A stretch of 19,177 bases of DNA from Treponema sp. (GCA_004554075.1 SFOB01000044.1:1-19177); one strand, 5' to 3'; shown: positions 1 to 10,400, counted from the first letter of the stretch. Translations and numbers: made by a program. Notes: generated by a model not told the origin, from the letters alone.

Positions 1-390
1 ATCAATTGTTGCCCTTACAAATATCATCAGATCTTTTTCAAAAATAATTTTAAGCTGCTGCTCACCAAGAGATTCGTAAGCACAGTTGCAGAGCGAAATA
101 TTCTTATCAATATAATCAAGAACAAAATCCATAGCCTGAGGCAGTGGCGCTTTTGACTGGTGGAAAGAATCTAGAATATTCTGTACCTCCCGGGAATAAG
201 TAAAGGAGAGCAGATCGTAAGTATTCTCAAAATGATAATAAAAAGTATTACGGTTTATGTTACAGGCCCCAACAATATCCTGAACAGTGATTTTTGAAAA
301 AGGCCTGTCCTTTATCATTTTTTTGAGAGTCTCTGCCATGAGAATTTTTGTTTCTGACGGATTTTCGTTCATAAATCCATTATTAGACAT
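1..390 (-). CDS. TetR/AcrR-family transcriptional regulator (partial, C-terminus beyond window)
   Basis: Reading leftward from an ATG at 388-390, 130 codons stay open to the window edge, so the C-terminal part is missing. Residues about 31-54 are a typical TetR DNA-binding helix-turn-helix: RPFSKITVQDI, then the recognition segment NINRNTFYYHF. A ligand-binding helical domain begins after that. TetR proteins are usually dimeric repressors whose ligand releases them from an operator. It is transcribed divergently from an RND efflux operon across an 89- to 98-bp gap, the classic arrangement for a local repressor of a pump, so control of that operon and of itself is inferred. No good Shine-Dalgarno precedes the ATG; a second ATG at codon 7 is an alternative start. 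Family call is firm; the target and ligand are inference. Confidence 0.88.
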   Translation of the reverse strand, partial: MSNNGFMNENPSETKILMAETLKKMIKDRPFSKITVQDIVGACNINRNTFYYHFENTYDLLSFTYSREVQNILDSFHQSKAPLPQAMDFVLDYIDKNISLCNCAYESLGEQQLKIIFEKDLMIFVRATID

Positions 391-407
391 TCGGTAAAAT
401 TTGTCTA
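384..407. promoter_or_regulatory. Candidate operator between the TetR gene and the efflux operon
   Basis: Half-sites TAGACA (384-389) and TGTCTA (402-407) form an inverted repeat with a 12-bp spacer. It overlaps the regulator's start codon and lies in the divergent intergenic region. TetR repressors commonly bind such two-fold symmetric sites near their own start, so this is the best visible operator candidate. The arms are only 6 bp, so chance is possible. I see no convincing -35/-10 pair for either direction here. Confidence 0.3.
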
Positions 408-488
408 TTGTTTTTCTAATAACATTCTATTAAATTCCAAACTAACAAAATCTTCGTTTTTTTAAAGTTTTTATAAGGGATGGCTGAC

Positions 489-1601
489 ATGAGTAGAGGT
501 AAGATTTTCAGATATTCAATCTTCGGCGTAGTTGTACTTGCTTTTGTGTTATTAATAATTTTAGTTACTCGTAAAAAGCCTGTTGCAGAAAAGCCGGATA
601 CAATTCCTGCTGTTGTAATTGAAAAACCCCAGCGGGGAAAACTTGTTGAGGCAGTTACAATTTCCGGCTACGTTGAAGCAAACGCAATGATTCCTGTTGT
701 GCCTTTTGTTTCCGGAACAATTATAGATTATCCTGCCCGCGCCGGAGACTTTGTAGAAAAAGATACCCTTCTTGCAAAAATAGATGATGCCCCTTTTAAG
801 CAGCAGATGCTTCAGGCCCAGGCCGCTTACTTTGCAACCCAGAGCACCTTTGAAAGAATTGAAAAACTTTATAAGGCCGGCTCTACAACCCAGCAGAATT
901 ATGATTCGGCAAAAGCCCAGGCAGATGCCTCTAAAGCCCAGTACGATCTTGCAAAACTTCAGATGGATTATACAGAAGTCCGCGCCCCTGTTGACGGAAC
1001 AATTCTGATTGCAGACCAGGCTGTAGGTGGAATTGGAAACCAAAGCCAGCCTGTAGCAGTTCTTGCAGATCTTTCCAATCAGGTTGTAAGGCTTAAAGTT
1101 CCTGAAAAATATTTTGATTTATTTACGCTTGAACGAGAGTCCCTGGCAGTTACAGTAACCCGACCTGCTGAAAAGAATATGTATGAAGATGCAGTAACTA
1201 CGGCAACAATAGAAAACATTGCACCTTACGTTTCTCCACAGAGCAAAAACTTTGTAGTTGTCTGCCAGCTTGATGAACCGGGAGACCGCTTTAGACCTGG
1301 TATGTATGTAAAGGTCCAGGTTGCCTATAAAACTTACGAGAATGTTCCATTAATCAGTTTAAAAGCTCAGAAAATGGACGGTTCCTTCTATATTTATGAC
1401 GAAAACACTGAAACAGTAAAATTTGTAGAGCAGAGCGATTTTCCTGTAGATGATAAAAACTTTATTGTTCCGGAAGAATACAGCAATTCCTACATTGTAA
1501 TGGATGGCCAGAATTTTATTTTTGATGGTCAGAAGGTTCGCATTTTTGAAGAAGCCCTGAAAGAAGCAAAAAGTCAGGCAAGAACAGGAGCTGAGGAATA
1601 G
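489..1601 (+). CDS. RND efflux periplasmic adaptor (membrane fusion protein, HlyD/AcrA type)
   Basis: A protein of about 370 aa that would bridge the inner-membrane RND permease and the outer-membrane channel. It starts with a basic stretch and one hydrophobic anchor (about residues 9-26), with no lipobox. A half-lipoyl/barrel segment follows (VVPFVSGTIIDYPARAGDFV), then an alpha-helical hairpin rich in Gln, Ala and Lys (about residues 95-145), the second lipoyl half (VRAPVDGTILI) and beta-barrel sequence ending in FRPGMYVKVQV, all typical of the MFP family. I chose ATG 489 over the in-frame ATG at 480 because the Shine-Dalgarno AAGGG (475-479) is 9 nt from 489 but touches 480. It is first gene of a four-gene operon; its stop is 4 bp before the permease gene. 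Substrate cannot be read from sequence. Confidence 0.9.
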   Translation: MSRGKIFRYSIFGVVVLAFVLLIILVTRKKPVAEKPDTIPAVVIEKPQRGKLVEAVTISGYVEANAMIPVVPFVSGTIIDYPARAGDFVEKDTLLAKIDDAPFKQQMLQAQAAYFATQSTFERIEKLYKAGSTTQQNYDSAKAQADASKAQYDLAKLQMDYTEVRAPVDGTILIADQAVGGIGNQSQPVAVLADLSNQVVRLKVPEKYFDLFTLERESLAVTVTRPAEKNMYEDAVTTATIENIAPYVSPQSKNFVVVCQLDEPGDRFRPGMYVKVQVAYKTYENVPLISLKAQKMDGSFYIYDENTETVKFVEQSDFPVDDKNFIVPEEYSNSYIVMDGQNFIFDGQKVRIFEEALKEAKSQARTGAEE

Positions 1602-1605
1602 GACT

Positions 1606-4600
1606 ATGAAGGTATCTGAGTTTTCCGTAAAACATCCTGCCATTATCACAATGATTCTCCTGGTACTTGTTGCCTTCGGTTTTTATTCGCTCACCGGAAT
1701 GCGCACAGAATTCATGGAAGATATTTCCATGCCTCAGGCAATCGTTTATACAGTGTATCCGGGTGCCAGCGCAGAAGACGTTGAAAATGATATTACAAAA
1801 GTACTGGAAGATTCTTTTGTAACCCTGCCCCACTTTAAGGCAATTGACTCTACTTCTTCAAATTCCCTCAGCTGGATTTTGATTACCTATGCAGACGGCT
1901 ACGATCCTTACGACCAGCTCACCGAACTTCGTAACCGCATTTCCGAACTCGTAAGCAAACTGCCTTCCGGAATTTCTGGAGAACCAAGAGCTCTGGTAGG
2001 CGGAATGTCCATGATGCCTATCATCACCTTTTCTGTTAGTGCCGGCCAGGACACAGCGCGCCTTACCCAGTACCTTCAGGATGAACTCACTCCTCTCCTT
2101 ACTCAGATAGACGGAGTTTCTCAGGTTTCAATTGATGGTGGAATTGAACTCGCAGTAAATATTAAAATTGATGTAGATTCCCTTACCTCAAAAGGCATTG
2201 CAGTTTCTACAATTTATCAGGTTTTGAATTACGGTAACGTAAACCTTCCGCTTGGAAATGCAAGCTATCAGGACCGCGCCATTCAGGTACGTTATGCCGG
2301 TGGCTTTAATTCTCTGGATGATATTAAAAATCTTCCTGTGGGAGTAAAAGACGGTTCTACAATTATTCGCCTGAGTGACGTTGCCGATGTTAGTCTTTCC
2401 TACCCGAAAAAAAATGTTACTGTATCAGACGGTCGTAACCCTCTCACAATTGTAAATGTAACAAAACGTCTAGACGGAGATACAACCAAAATCATCAAAA
2501 AAGTTAAGAAGGCAATTGCTGAATGTGAAAAAAATACAAACGGTGCCGTTCAGTTCCATATCATCAGTGATGACAGCCGTCAGGTAAAAGCTTCTCTAAA
2601 GGCAGTTATTCAAAGTGGTATTCTCGGAATTGTTTTTGCCGTTCTTATCATTCTGCTTTTTATGGCAGACTGGCGGGCAACCCTTACAATCAGTCTTTCT
2701 ATTCCGCTTTGTATTTTGTTCAGTTTGATTGGCCTTCGTATTCTGGATATCTCCCTAAACCTCATGACTCTTTCAGGTCTGGTAATTTCGCTTGGTATGG
2801 TTGTAGACGGTTCAACGGTTATGCTGGATCAGGTTTTCCGCTACTATAAAAGACGAGACCCGGAAACAGGTGAACTTGAATACACAGTAAACCAGAGTAT
2901 TTACAAGGGCTGGGATGAAGTTTCTTCTTCTATTCTTGCCAGTGCTGCCACTACCATTGTTGTATTCATTCCGATTGCCCTGCTTGGCGGTCTTATAGGA
3001 AGCGTTCTTCATGCCGTTGCAGTTACAATCATTCTTGCAATTTTTTCTTCCTTCCTTGTTGCCGTTGTAATCGTGCCTTATCTCTTAAAGCAGTTCCTTT
3101 CTGATAAGGGACCAAAGGTTCGCGGCCGCCCAAGAAAGTTTGATCAGATAATGTCTAAGATTGAAAGAGGCTATAGAAAGGTTCTCGACCTTTCGCTGAA
3201 GAACAGAGGCTTTGTTGTTCTTGTTGCAGTCTCACTTTTGATTTTCTCAGGATTCATTGCTCTGCGTCTTGGAATCACTTTTATTCCTTCAACAGACTCG
3301 GGTGACTTTTATATTACAACTGAATTTCCAATGGGCACAGAAAAAGAACAGACCCATGAAAAAATGCAGGTTGCTCAGGAGCTTTTGTATAAATATGTTC
3401 CAGAGATTGATAACATAGTTATGTACGAAGGACAGGGCGACTCTTCTAACTTTGCAGGAGTATCTACTCCTCATTATGCATCTACTCATGTTGTGCTTGT
3501 TCCGGTTTCAAAACGTAAAAGAAATGTCCATGAAATAATGCTGCAGATACAGGAAATCTGGGCAGCCGTTTTACCAGACTCAAAGGTTTCTGTTCAGAAC
3601 GGTGGTTTCGATAAACTTGTTGGTTATGTTTCTGATGGTGGTGGTTACGGTATTACCCTGATTTCAGAAGACCTTGATGTTCTCTATGAAACTGCTTCAA
3701 AAATCAAAGCTCACCTGGAAAATGATCCGGAAGTTGTTACCGCAAAACTCGATACTGATTTTGATACAAGCTCTATGATTATTGATATGAGCCAGGAATA
3801 TCTGAGTTCTCTTGGAATCACAAGTTACGAAGCAGGCCTTACTTCGGCAATTCTTTTTCAGGGAGTTGATTGCGGACGTTACAAGGATCTTGAAAGCGGC
3901 CGCCGCTACGACCTAAAAATTACTTCGAACATTACAGACCAGAATATCACAACTGATACTATTTCAAATCTTCATATTGTTACTCAGAATGGTCAGGATG
4001 TTTCTTTTGCAAACCTTTCTGATATCAGAGTTGAAAAATCAATTTCGCAGATCAACCATTCTAACCGAGCAAAGAAAATTACAATTACAGCTTCTCTGGT
4101 TGGCGAAGATACAAGCGGCGTCTCACAGCGCGTAAATCAGTTTATTGCAGAGAATCCGCTTCCAAACGGAGTTCATTCTAAGGCCGGCGGAATTATGGCC
4201 CTTATCGGCGACATGATTACACCAATGATTTCTGCCCTTCTGATTGCAGTCTTCCTGGTTTACACAGTTATGGTTATTCAGTTTGAAAAGTTCCGCCAGC
4301 CGCTTTTGATTATGGTAACAATTCCATTCTGTTTTATTGGTGTTGTAGGCGGCCTTTTGATTTTTGGTTCTACCCTGAATCTTCTTTCGCTGCTGGGTCT
4401 TATTTCCCTGGCCGGTGTTGTTGTTAACAATGGTATTATTCTTATTGATTATATTAATCAGCTTAGAAAGCAGCGCCGCATGGTTCTTGCCAGAACCAAG
4501 GGTACACAGGACAAAGACGGTGAATGGCAGATTACACTTACAGCAGAAGAGGAAGATGAGCTCTTAAAAACTTCTGTTCTTGACGGGGCTGCCAGCCGAA

Positions 4601-4806
4601 TCAAACCGATTTTAATTACAACCCTTACTACTCTTCTTGGTGACATTCCAATGGCAGTAGCAAAGGGAGAAGGCTCAGAGCTTTACGCTTCCATGGGCCA
4701 GGCAATTGCGGGCGGACTTTTTACATCTACCCTTATTACATTGATTTTAATTCCAGTAATTTATTATATGAGTGAAGCAAAACAAAAGCGAGGTAAACAT
4801 GATTAA
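1606..4806 (+). CDS. RND-family efflux permease (AcrB/HAE-like)
   Basis: At 1066 aa it has full RND length with the expected internal duplication: an N-terminal membrane helix (about 12-31), a periplasmic porter loop, a helix bundle near 335-500, a second large periplasmic loop, and a C-terminal helix bundle. These inner-membrane trimers export drugs or lipophilic molecules using the proton gradient. The motif regions of TM4 (GMVVDGSTVML, Asp401) and TM10 (GVVVNNGIILID, Asn941-Asn942) are recognisable. However, the second Asp and the Lys of the AcrB proton relay (Asp407-Asp408, Lys940) are replaced by Gly402 and Asn941. A Shine-Dalgarno GAGGA (1594-1598) lies in the end of the upstream adaptor gene. 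The last 8 bp overlap the following lipoprotein gene, which indicates translational coupling. HAE-type is more likely than heavy-metal type, but substrate is unknown. Confidence 0.93.
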   Translation: MKVSEFSVKHPAIITMILLVLVAFGFYSLTGMRTEFMEDISMPQAIVYTVYPGASAEDVENDITKVLEDSFVTLPHFKAIDSTSSNSLSWILITYADGYDPYDQLTELRNRISELVSKLPSGISGEPRALVGGMSMMPIITFSVSAGQDTARLTQYLQDELTPLLTQIDGVSQVSIDGGIELAVNIKIDVDSLTSKGIAVSTIYQVLNYGNVNLPLGNASYQDRAIQVRYAGGFNSLDDIKNLPVGVKDGSTIIRLSDVADVSLSYPKKNVTVSDGRNPLTIVNVTKRLDGDTTKIIKKVKKAIAECEKNTNGAVQFHIISDDSRQVKASLKAVIQSGILGIVFAVLIILLFMADWRATLTISLSIPLCILFSLIGLRILDISLNLMTLSGLVISLGMVVDGSTVMLDQVFRYYKRRDPETGELEYTVNQSIYKGWDEVSSSILASAATTIVVFIPIALLGGLIGSVLHAVAVTIILAIFSSFLVAVVIVPYLLKQFLSDKGPKVRGRPRKFDQIMSKIERGYRKVLDLSLKNRGFVVLVAVSLLIFSGFIALRLGITFIPSTDSGDFYITTEFPMGTEKEQTHEKMQVAQELLYKYVPEIDNIVMYEGQGDSSNFAGVSTPHYASTHVVLVPVSKRKRNVHEIMLQIQEIWAAVLPDSKVSVQNGGFDKLVGYVSDGGGYGITLISEDLDVLYETASKIKAHLENDPEVVTAKLDTDFDTSSMIIDMSQEYLSSLGITSYEAGLTSAILFQGVDCGRYKDLESGRRYDLKITSNITDQNITTDTISNLHIVTQNGQDVSFANLSDIRVEKSISQINHSNRAKKITITASLVGEDTSGVSQRVNQFIAENPLPNGVHSKAGGIMALIGDMITPMISALLIAVFLVYTVMVIQFEKFRQPLLIMVTIPFCFIGVVGGLLIFGSTLNLLSLLGLISLAGVVVNNGIILIDYINQLRKQRRMVLARTKGTQDKDGEWQITLTAEEEDELLKTSVLDGAASRIKPILITTLTTLLGDIPMAVAKGEGSELYASMGQAIAGGLFTSTLITLILIPVIYYMSEAKQKRGKHD

Positions 4807-5968
4807 AAGAACTTTCAAATCACTTTCAGCTATCTTAGTCCTTACTGCAGGCCTTTTATTTACCGGCTGCTATTCCGTTTTTAGCGGAGGAACAGGCGGA
4901 TTGATTGTAGACGCCGAAAGCACCTCTAATCCTAAAAGCGGAATTGCTAATGTTGATATTTACGCCTATACCGATTGTGGTGCCAGAGATTATGATTTTA
5001 ACCGCTGGCAGGAAGGAAGTGTCTTTGCACCTTCCAACACTTATTATGGTCATACTACAACCGATGCAAGCGGAAGCTTTGTAATTTCAAATATCGTATG
5101 GAAAGAAACAAGCCCGGACTTTGGAAAGGATGCAGATTTTACTACAATCTACCTTCTCTACTATCACGAAAACTACGGCCTTACAAAAGGCCAGACCGGT
5201 ATTACATCAGACAGTACCAGCGACACTGTTTATGCAGAGCTTACTTCCATAAGAAAAACTACTGCGCTGAATATCAGCATTTATGATGTTGCTACTTCTG
5301 CTGCAACTTCACAAAATGTTCTTGTAAGCATTTCTGTTCCTCAAAACACTGATACAATAACTGCCTCTCCAAAAGTTTACGAGCAGACTATTGCCGGCAA
5401 CGGAATAATCAACATCAGCTACCCTCGCTGGAAAAATGCAGAAGATAAGGCCCGCGGCATCGAAATTACTCCGGAAATCACAATCCGCTACTCTCAGAGT
5501 GCAGATGAAATTACCTGGAAAGCCTGTGCAAATGCCGACAACGCTGCTCAGGATTATGCGTTCTTAGCTGATGATTTTGCCATCAAGAAAACCATCAGAA
5601 ATTTACGTTACGATATTTCGCTTTATGGAAAGGCAACAAGAATCCGTATTCCTTCTGTGAGTGGAACTTATGGTTCAAGCACAGATGCTTCAAGTGACGG
5701 CAAAATTATTAAAATGATGGCAAAAGACTCCAGCGGTAATTTCACAATTGATTGCGGAGAAACTTCTACCTATGCCCAGACAATCGGAACCAGCAGTTCT
5801 CAGACACATGGACATTTCAATGGCCTTGGAAACAATGCATACATAAATGACACAGCTTACACAGATAAATACACAACTATCGAAGTAAAGTTTTTTGTTG
5901 ATGGAACAGATACTGGTATCATAAAGCAGCTTCGTAGTGATACAGGAAACTACAGTTTTAATTTGTAA
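4799..5968 (+). CDS. Lipoprotein of unknown function within the RND efflux operon
   Basis: A 389-aa predicted lipoprotein. The N-terminus has Lys/Arg (MIKRTFK), a hydrophobic core, and the lipobox LFTGC with Cys24 as the lipidation site. I chose ATG 4799 because it follows GAGGT (4790-4794) and makes a compact signal peptide; the in-frame ATG at 4772 would add nine polar residues within the permease gene. The start overlaps the permease stop by 8 bp. The mature part is rich in Ser, Thr, Tyr and Asp and looks all-beta. Residues about 35-100 (GIANVDIYAY to TTTDASGSFVISNI) resemble the carboxypeptidase-regulatory-like/Ig beta-sandwich pattern of surface proteins, a weak resemblance only. I do not recognise the family. 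Its place between permease and channel genes suggests an envelope accessory of the pump. Confidence 0.8.
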   Translation: MIKRTFKSLSAILVLTAGLLFTGCYSVFSGGTGGLIVDAESTSNPKSGIANVDIYAYTDCGARDYDFNRWQEGSVFAPSNTYYGHTTTDASGSFVISNIVWKETSPDFGKDADFTTIYLLYYHENYGLTKGQTGITSDSTSDTVYAELTSIRKTTALNISIYDVATSAATSQNVLVSISVPQNTDTITASPKVYEQTIAGNGIINISYPRWKNAEDKARGIEITPEITIRYSQSADEITWKACANADNAAQDYAFLADDFAIKKTIRNLRYDISLYGKATRIRIPSVSGTYGSSTDASSDGKIIKMMAKDSSGNFTIDCGETSTYAQTIGTSSSQTHGHFNGLGNNAYINDTAYTDKYTTIEVKFFVDGTDTGIIKQLRSDTGNYSFNL

Positions 5969-5982
5969 AACAGGACCCACGA

Positions 5983-7419
5983 ATGAAAGTAAAAAGACTA
6001 TTTTTTACATTTGTGATTTTCTCAATTATCGCAGCCGGCCTGTGGAGTCAGGAAGCAGAAGTTGAGGCAGAAGCAGAGACTCCTGTAACTAATCTGTATA
6101 ATCTGGAAGATCTCCTCTCTGCAACCCAGATGAATCATCCGGAACTGCTTAAGCTGCAGGAAGAATATAAGCGCAGCCTTTTAGATGTAAAAGATGCCTG
6201 GTGGTCTCTGGGCCCTACAGTAGATCTTCAGGCAAGCGGAACTTATATGCTTAATCCTCCCCTTGGTGCCATGTATATCAATACTGATGATATCATAAAT
6301 GCCATTCAGTGGAACGGAGTAAAGCCCCGAAACAGCGGCCAGAGAATCAAGATTTACGACGGCATGGAAAATACCTTATACAATTTTGAGCTCACATTAA
6401 CTCAGCCGGTTTTCACCTGGGGTAAAATCACAAACGCCATTAAACTCTATAAACAGATTTCAGAAATCAAACTCTCTCAGATTACCCAGCAGACAGCTCA
6501 GCTGGAAACAGAATTAAAGACCCGACTCATCAGCCTTTATTATCTGAATAAAATCCTTGAAATAATTGATGAAGAAGAAACCTATACTGACCGCATGGTT
6601 GAAGTTAGTGAAAATGCAGAAAAGGTTGGAATGCTTCTTCATCAGGATGTAGTTGATGCAAAGATTCAGGCTAAGGAACTTGAGATTGCAAAGCAGGATC
6701 TTCTTGAACAGATCAACGACCAGCTTCTGGAATTAAAACGCACAAGCGGAATTGAACTTCTTTCTCTTGATGATATCAATTTTGATTTTGTTGCAGATCT
6801 CGAAAAAAGCTTTACAAGCCTCATGGAAAAAGATCCTTCTGAACTGGAAAGTCAGGCACTTTCGGGAAATCAGTCTTCAATTAAAATTCTTACCCAGCTG
6901 GAAGGAGTAAGCCAGACTGCAGAAAAAATTGCCCGCGGCTATGAAAACTGGAAGCCGGATCTTGCCCTGCAGATGAGCGGCGGATATTCAGGTTCCCGCT
7001 TTCCTCTCTTTGAACCAAACTGGCGCCGTAAGGATGATTATTCTCTGAACATTTCCATTGGTTTAAAAGCAACTATCTGGGATGGCGGAAAAAAAGTTCG
7101 TGATGTTTCAAGAAAGGTCAGCGAATCCGAAACTGCTCAAATAAACAAAGCTAATGCCCGCTCTACAATCAGCAAGACTTTTAATTCTCAGTGGAATGCG
7201 GCTCAGGTTTGCAAAATGAAAATTGAATATCAGGAACTTAAAATAGAATCTGCTGCCGCAAAGATTTCACAGAAAGAGCAGATATATGAATCAGGCTACG
7301 GATCTGAAACAGATGTTCTTTCTGCAAAAATTGAACGCTGCAACGCTCAGATAGAAAAAGAAAAGCAGGCTTTGACTCGCGCCGCTGCCTGCCTCACAAT
7401 CGAATATCTTATAAAATAA
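5983..7419 (+). CDS. TolC-family outer-membrane efflux channel
   Basis: A 478-aa protein with an N-terminal signal peptide (MKVKRLFFTFVIFSIIAAGLW; cleavage probably near residue 22) and no lipobox. The body shows the OEP/TolC pattern of two similar halves with long coiled-coil helices separated by beta-strand segments. Examples are the long helix around NHPELLKLQEEYKRSLLDVKD, the strand FELTLTQPVFTWGKITNAIKLY and, in the second half, LNISIGLKATIWDGGKKVRDV. The C-terminal helix carries GYGSETDVLSAKIERCNAQ, a typical end-of-repeat motif. TolC proteins are trimeric outer-membrane channels that accept substrate from RND-MFP complexes. AGGA (5972-5975) lies 7 nt before the ATG and the gap to the lipoprotein gene is 14 bp, so it is the last gene of the operon. 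It ends 3 bp from the convergent beta-galactosidase gene. Confidence 0.9.
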   Translation: MKVKRLFFTFVIFSIIAAGLWSQEAEVEAEAETPVTNLYNLEDLLSATQMNHPELLKLQEEYKRSLLDVKDAWWSLGPTVDLQASGTYMLNPPLGAMYINTDDIINAIQWNGVKPRNSGQRIKIYDGMENTLYNFELTLTQPVFTWGKITNAIKLYKQISEIKLSQITQQTAQLETELKTRLISLYYLNKILEIIDEEETYTDRMVEVSENAEKVGMLLHQDVVDAKIQAKELEIAKQDLLEQINDQLLELKRTSGIELLSLDDINFDFVADLEKSFTSLMEKDPSELESQALSGNQSSIKILTQLEGVSQTAEKIARGYENWKPDLALQMSGGYSGSRFPLFEPNWRRKDDYSLNISIGLKATIWDGGKKVRDVSRKVSESETAQINKANARSTISKTFNSQWNAAQVCKMKIEYQELKIESAAAKISQKEQIYESGYGSETDVLSAKIERCNAQIEKEKQALTRAAACLTIEYLIK

Positions 7420-7422
7420 AAG

Positions 7423-10400
7423 CTATTCTACAAAATCAATATTCAGCTGTCCTTTAACTTCCGGCAGCTGGATACGATATTTTGTAGCCATGGCTGGTCC
7501 GCAAGAATTAGAACCTACACCAGCCATTTTGTAATCAATACAGAATACCGTACATCCTGATTTTTCCAGTTCAAAGTTATGGCGCTTAGTCCAAAGTTCT
7601 TCCTGAGTATATTCAGAAGCATTAAAGCTGATATTTTTACACTTTCCAGTTTTTGGATCACTTCCACTGCAGATCAGCGAAAGCTTTCTTCCTGTTAGTT
7701 TTACATAACGGCATCCATAATGAGAAGAGTTTTCCTGAGGGCGGATATATGGCTCATAAAGGTCGCTAACCTTTGCCTTGAACTTTCCAAGCCAGGTTGC
7801 CTGATGTTTATCAATATAACTTTCTGTAGGGCCATAGCCAAAGTATTCAACCTTATCAAAAGACTTATCCAGGAAAAGTCTAAGGCCTATTCTTGGAAGC
7901 ATAAAGATTTTTCTTGTTGCGGTAAAATCAAAAGCAACCGAAAGACCTCTGCCTATTGTATAAGTTACACTTCCGTAAAGGAAAGGCTGATGTGTACTCC
8001 ATACAAAACCCTGATCAACTATAATGCGAACAGACTTTCCATCCTCACATGGTTCAATGCGGGAAGCAAAAACCTTTACTTCGTAATCATGCAGGTGGGC
8101 TCCAAACCATTCTCCCCTCATCGAGTCGTTGTCTAAAGGAGCGCGCATAAAGTTAAAGGCCATAGGCTTTTTGAGAATTTCTTTTTTGTCATTTTTGATT
8201 GAATCAAAAACTCCGCTTCTTCTGTTGAAGGAATAAGTCATATTGCCTGAAGTTATTGTGTATCTGAGACCTGTAGCTTCAACAGAAAGCTTTGAACCAA
8301 GAGCAACTTTTGTACTCTCAGGCTTTACATGGAAAGCTTCCTGCCAGTTTTGATTTTCGTTATGTTTTTCTGCAGCTCGAACAAACTTAATGAGCTCATC
8401 CATTTCAGCACGGGCATTTTCCTGAACGCCTTTTGCATCACGCTTGCCAGGCTGCCAGATTTTTTGACCTGGAAGTTCCGGCAGGAAGGAAGCTTTACGT
8501 AAAACTTCTGCTTCCTCATCTGCGCCTTCTGGAGCCGAAAGCTGAACCTGATCAAAAGAAACTTCAAAGCCTTTTTTACACCAGAGGGTATCTTCTTTTG
8601 AAGTAAATATAAATCTGATGTATGAGTCTTTTCCTTCAAACTTTGGAAGGCCTGCAAAGCTGATTTTTTTCTTACCCAGAGCCGGAATTGCCGGAAGCTC
8701 CAGATCAGCTGATTTCACTACTTCACCGTCTATCATAACTTCATAACGACAGTCGAGCAGGCTTGCTGCATCCGTAAAGGCAAGAAGATTTGTAAACTCA
8801 AAGGTGGCACTGTTTGGAGCCGCATTTTTTCCATCATCAAGCTTACGAACTCTTACAGGTCTGTAAACCTGTTTTGCTTCAAGGAGGCCTGTGTGAGGGC
8901 GGCGATCCGGATAAACAAGTCCGTCGCAACAGAAGTTTCCATCGTTGTGTTTTTCGCCCCAGTCTCCACCGTAACCAAACTTTGTGCTGCCGTCTTTTGC
9001 TTTACCCATAATTACACTATGGTCACACCACTCCCAGATAAAGCCTCCGCAGAAACGTTCAGAACTGTGGAATACCTTGTGATAATCTTCCAGATCCCCG
9101 GGACCATTTCCCATTGCATGACAGTATTCGCAGAGAATAAAAGGACGCTTTTCCTTTTTGTCCTCAGACATTTTTTTCCAGTCCTGTACACTCGGATACA
9201 TTCGTGAAACTAAATCATAAACCGCATCACTTGTGTCTCCCTGATTGTGAACACTTTCGTAGTGAAGCAGGCGGGTATCGTCAAAAGACTTTACCCACTT
9301 TGCAGCCTCTGTAAAATTGCTTCCGTTTCCGCTCTCATTACCCATAGACCAGATAACAATACTTGGTCGGTTTATGTCGCGGGCCAGGCAGATTTTTTCT
9401 CTATCCAGAATTCCCTTGTAGAAAAGTTTGTTACTTGCAGCAAGGGCAATTCCTGAATAATCGCTCCAGTCCCAGTGAGGCGTATTATTTACGCAAACAC
9501 TTCCGTGCATTTCCAGGTCTGCCTCGCAGATAACGTAAAAACCGTAACGGTCGCAGAGCTTATAAAACTCCGGAGCATTAGGATAGTGTGAAGTACGGAT
9601 TGCATTGATATTATGCTGCTTCATAAGCTGCAGATCTTTTTCTATCTGAGCAATGGAAGCAACGTAGCCTGTGTCCGGATAAGAGTCGTGACGGTTTACA
9701 CCACGGAACTTTATTGGCTGACCGTTAATTTTCAACACGCCCTTTTCGCTGGTGATTTTTCTAAATCCAACTTCTTCACCAATCTGCTCCTCTGCAGATT
9801 CAAGCAGCAGCTTGTATAAAACAGGATTTTCAGCAGACCACAAAACCGGCGAGTCCACAGTAATTTCCAGCGCAGCACCCTTCTTAGCCCTTCCCTTAAA
9901 AATCTCAGCACCATCAGGTGCCATCAAAGTAAGGTCAGCATCCGCTCCAGCTACAGTTACCTGCAAAACTGCCGAACGGTAGTTAGTTTTCAAATTAGTC
10001 TTAATACGATAATCAGTAATTCTTTTTTCCGGACGAGACAAAACATAAACATCGCGGAAGATTCCCGAAAGTCTGATTTTATCCTGATCTTCAAGATAGG
10101 TTCCAAAGCACCACTTAAGAACTGCAACCGTAATCAGGTTTTCTCCCTTCTTCAAAAGAGGAGTAATATTGAACTCTGCAGTGTGATGTGAAACTTCTGA
10201 GAAACCGCAGAACTTTCCGTTTACATAAAGATAAAGACAGCTGTCCACACCTTCAAAACAAAGGATGCGTTCAAGCCCATCCGGTGCATATTCATAAGTG
10301 CGGTAATAAATTCCAACCGGATTTTCATCCGGCACAAAAGGCGGATTATAAGGAATAGGATATTCAAAGTTTGTATACTGAGGCTTGTCGTAACCATGCA

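Noticed and set aside
480..488. ATG at 480 as the adaptor-protein start
   Set aside because: The Shine-Dalgarno AAGGG abuts it, leaving no spacer; ATG 489 has proper 9-nt spacing.
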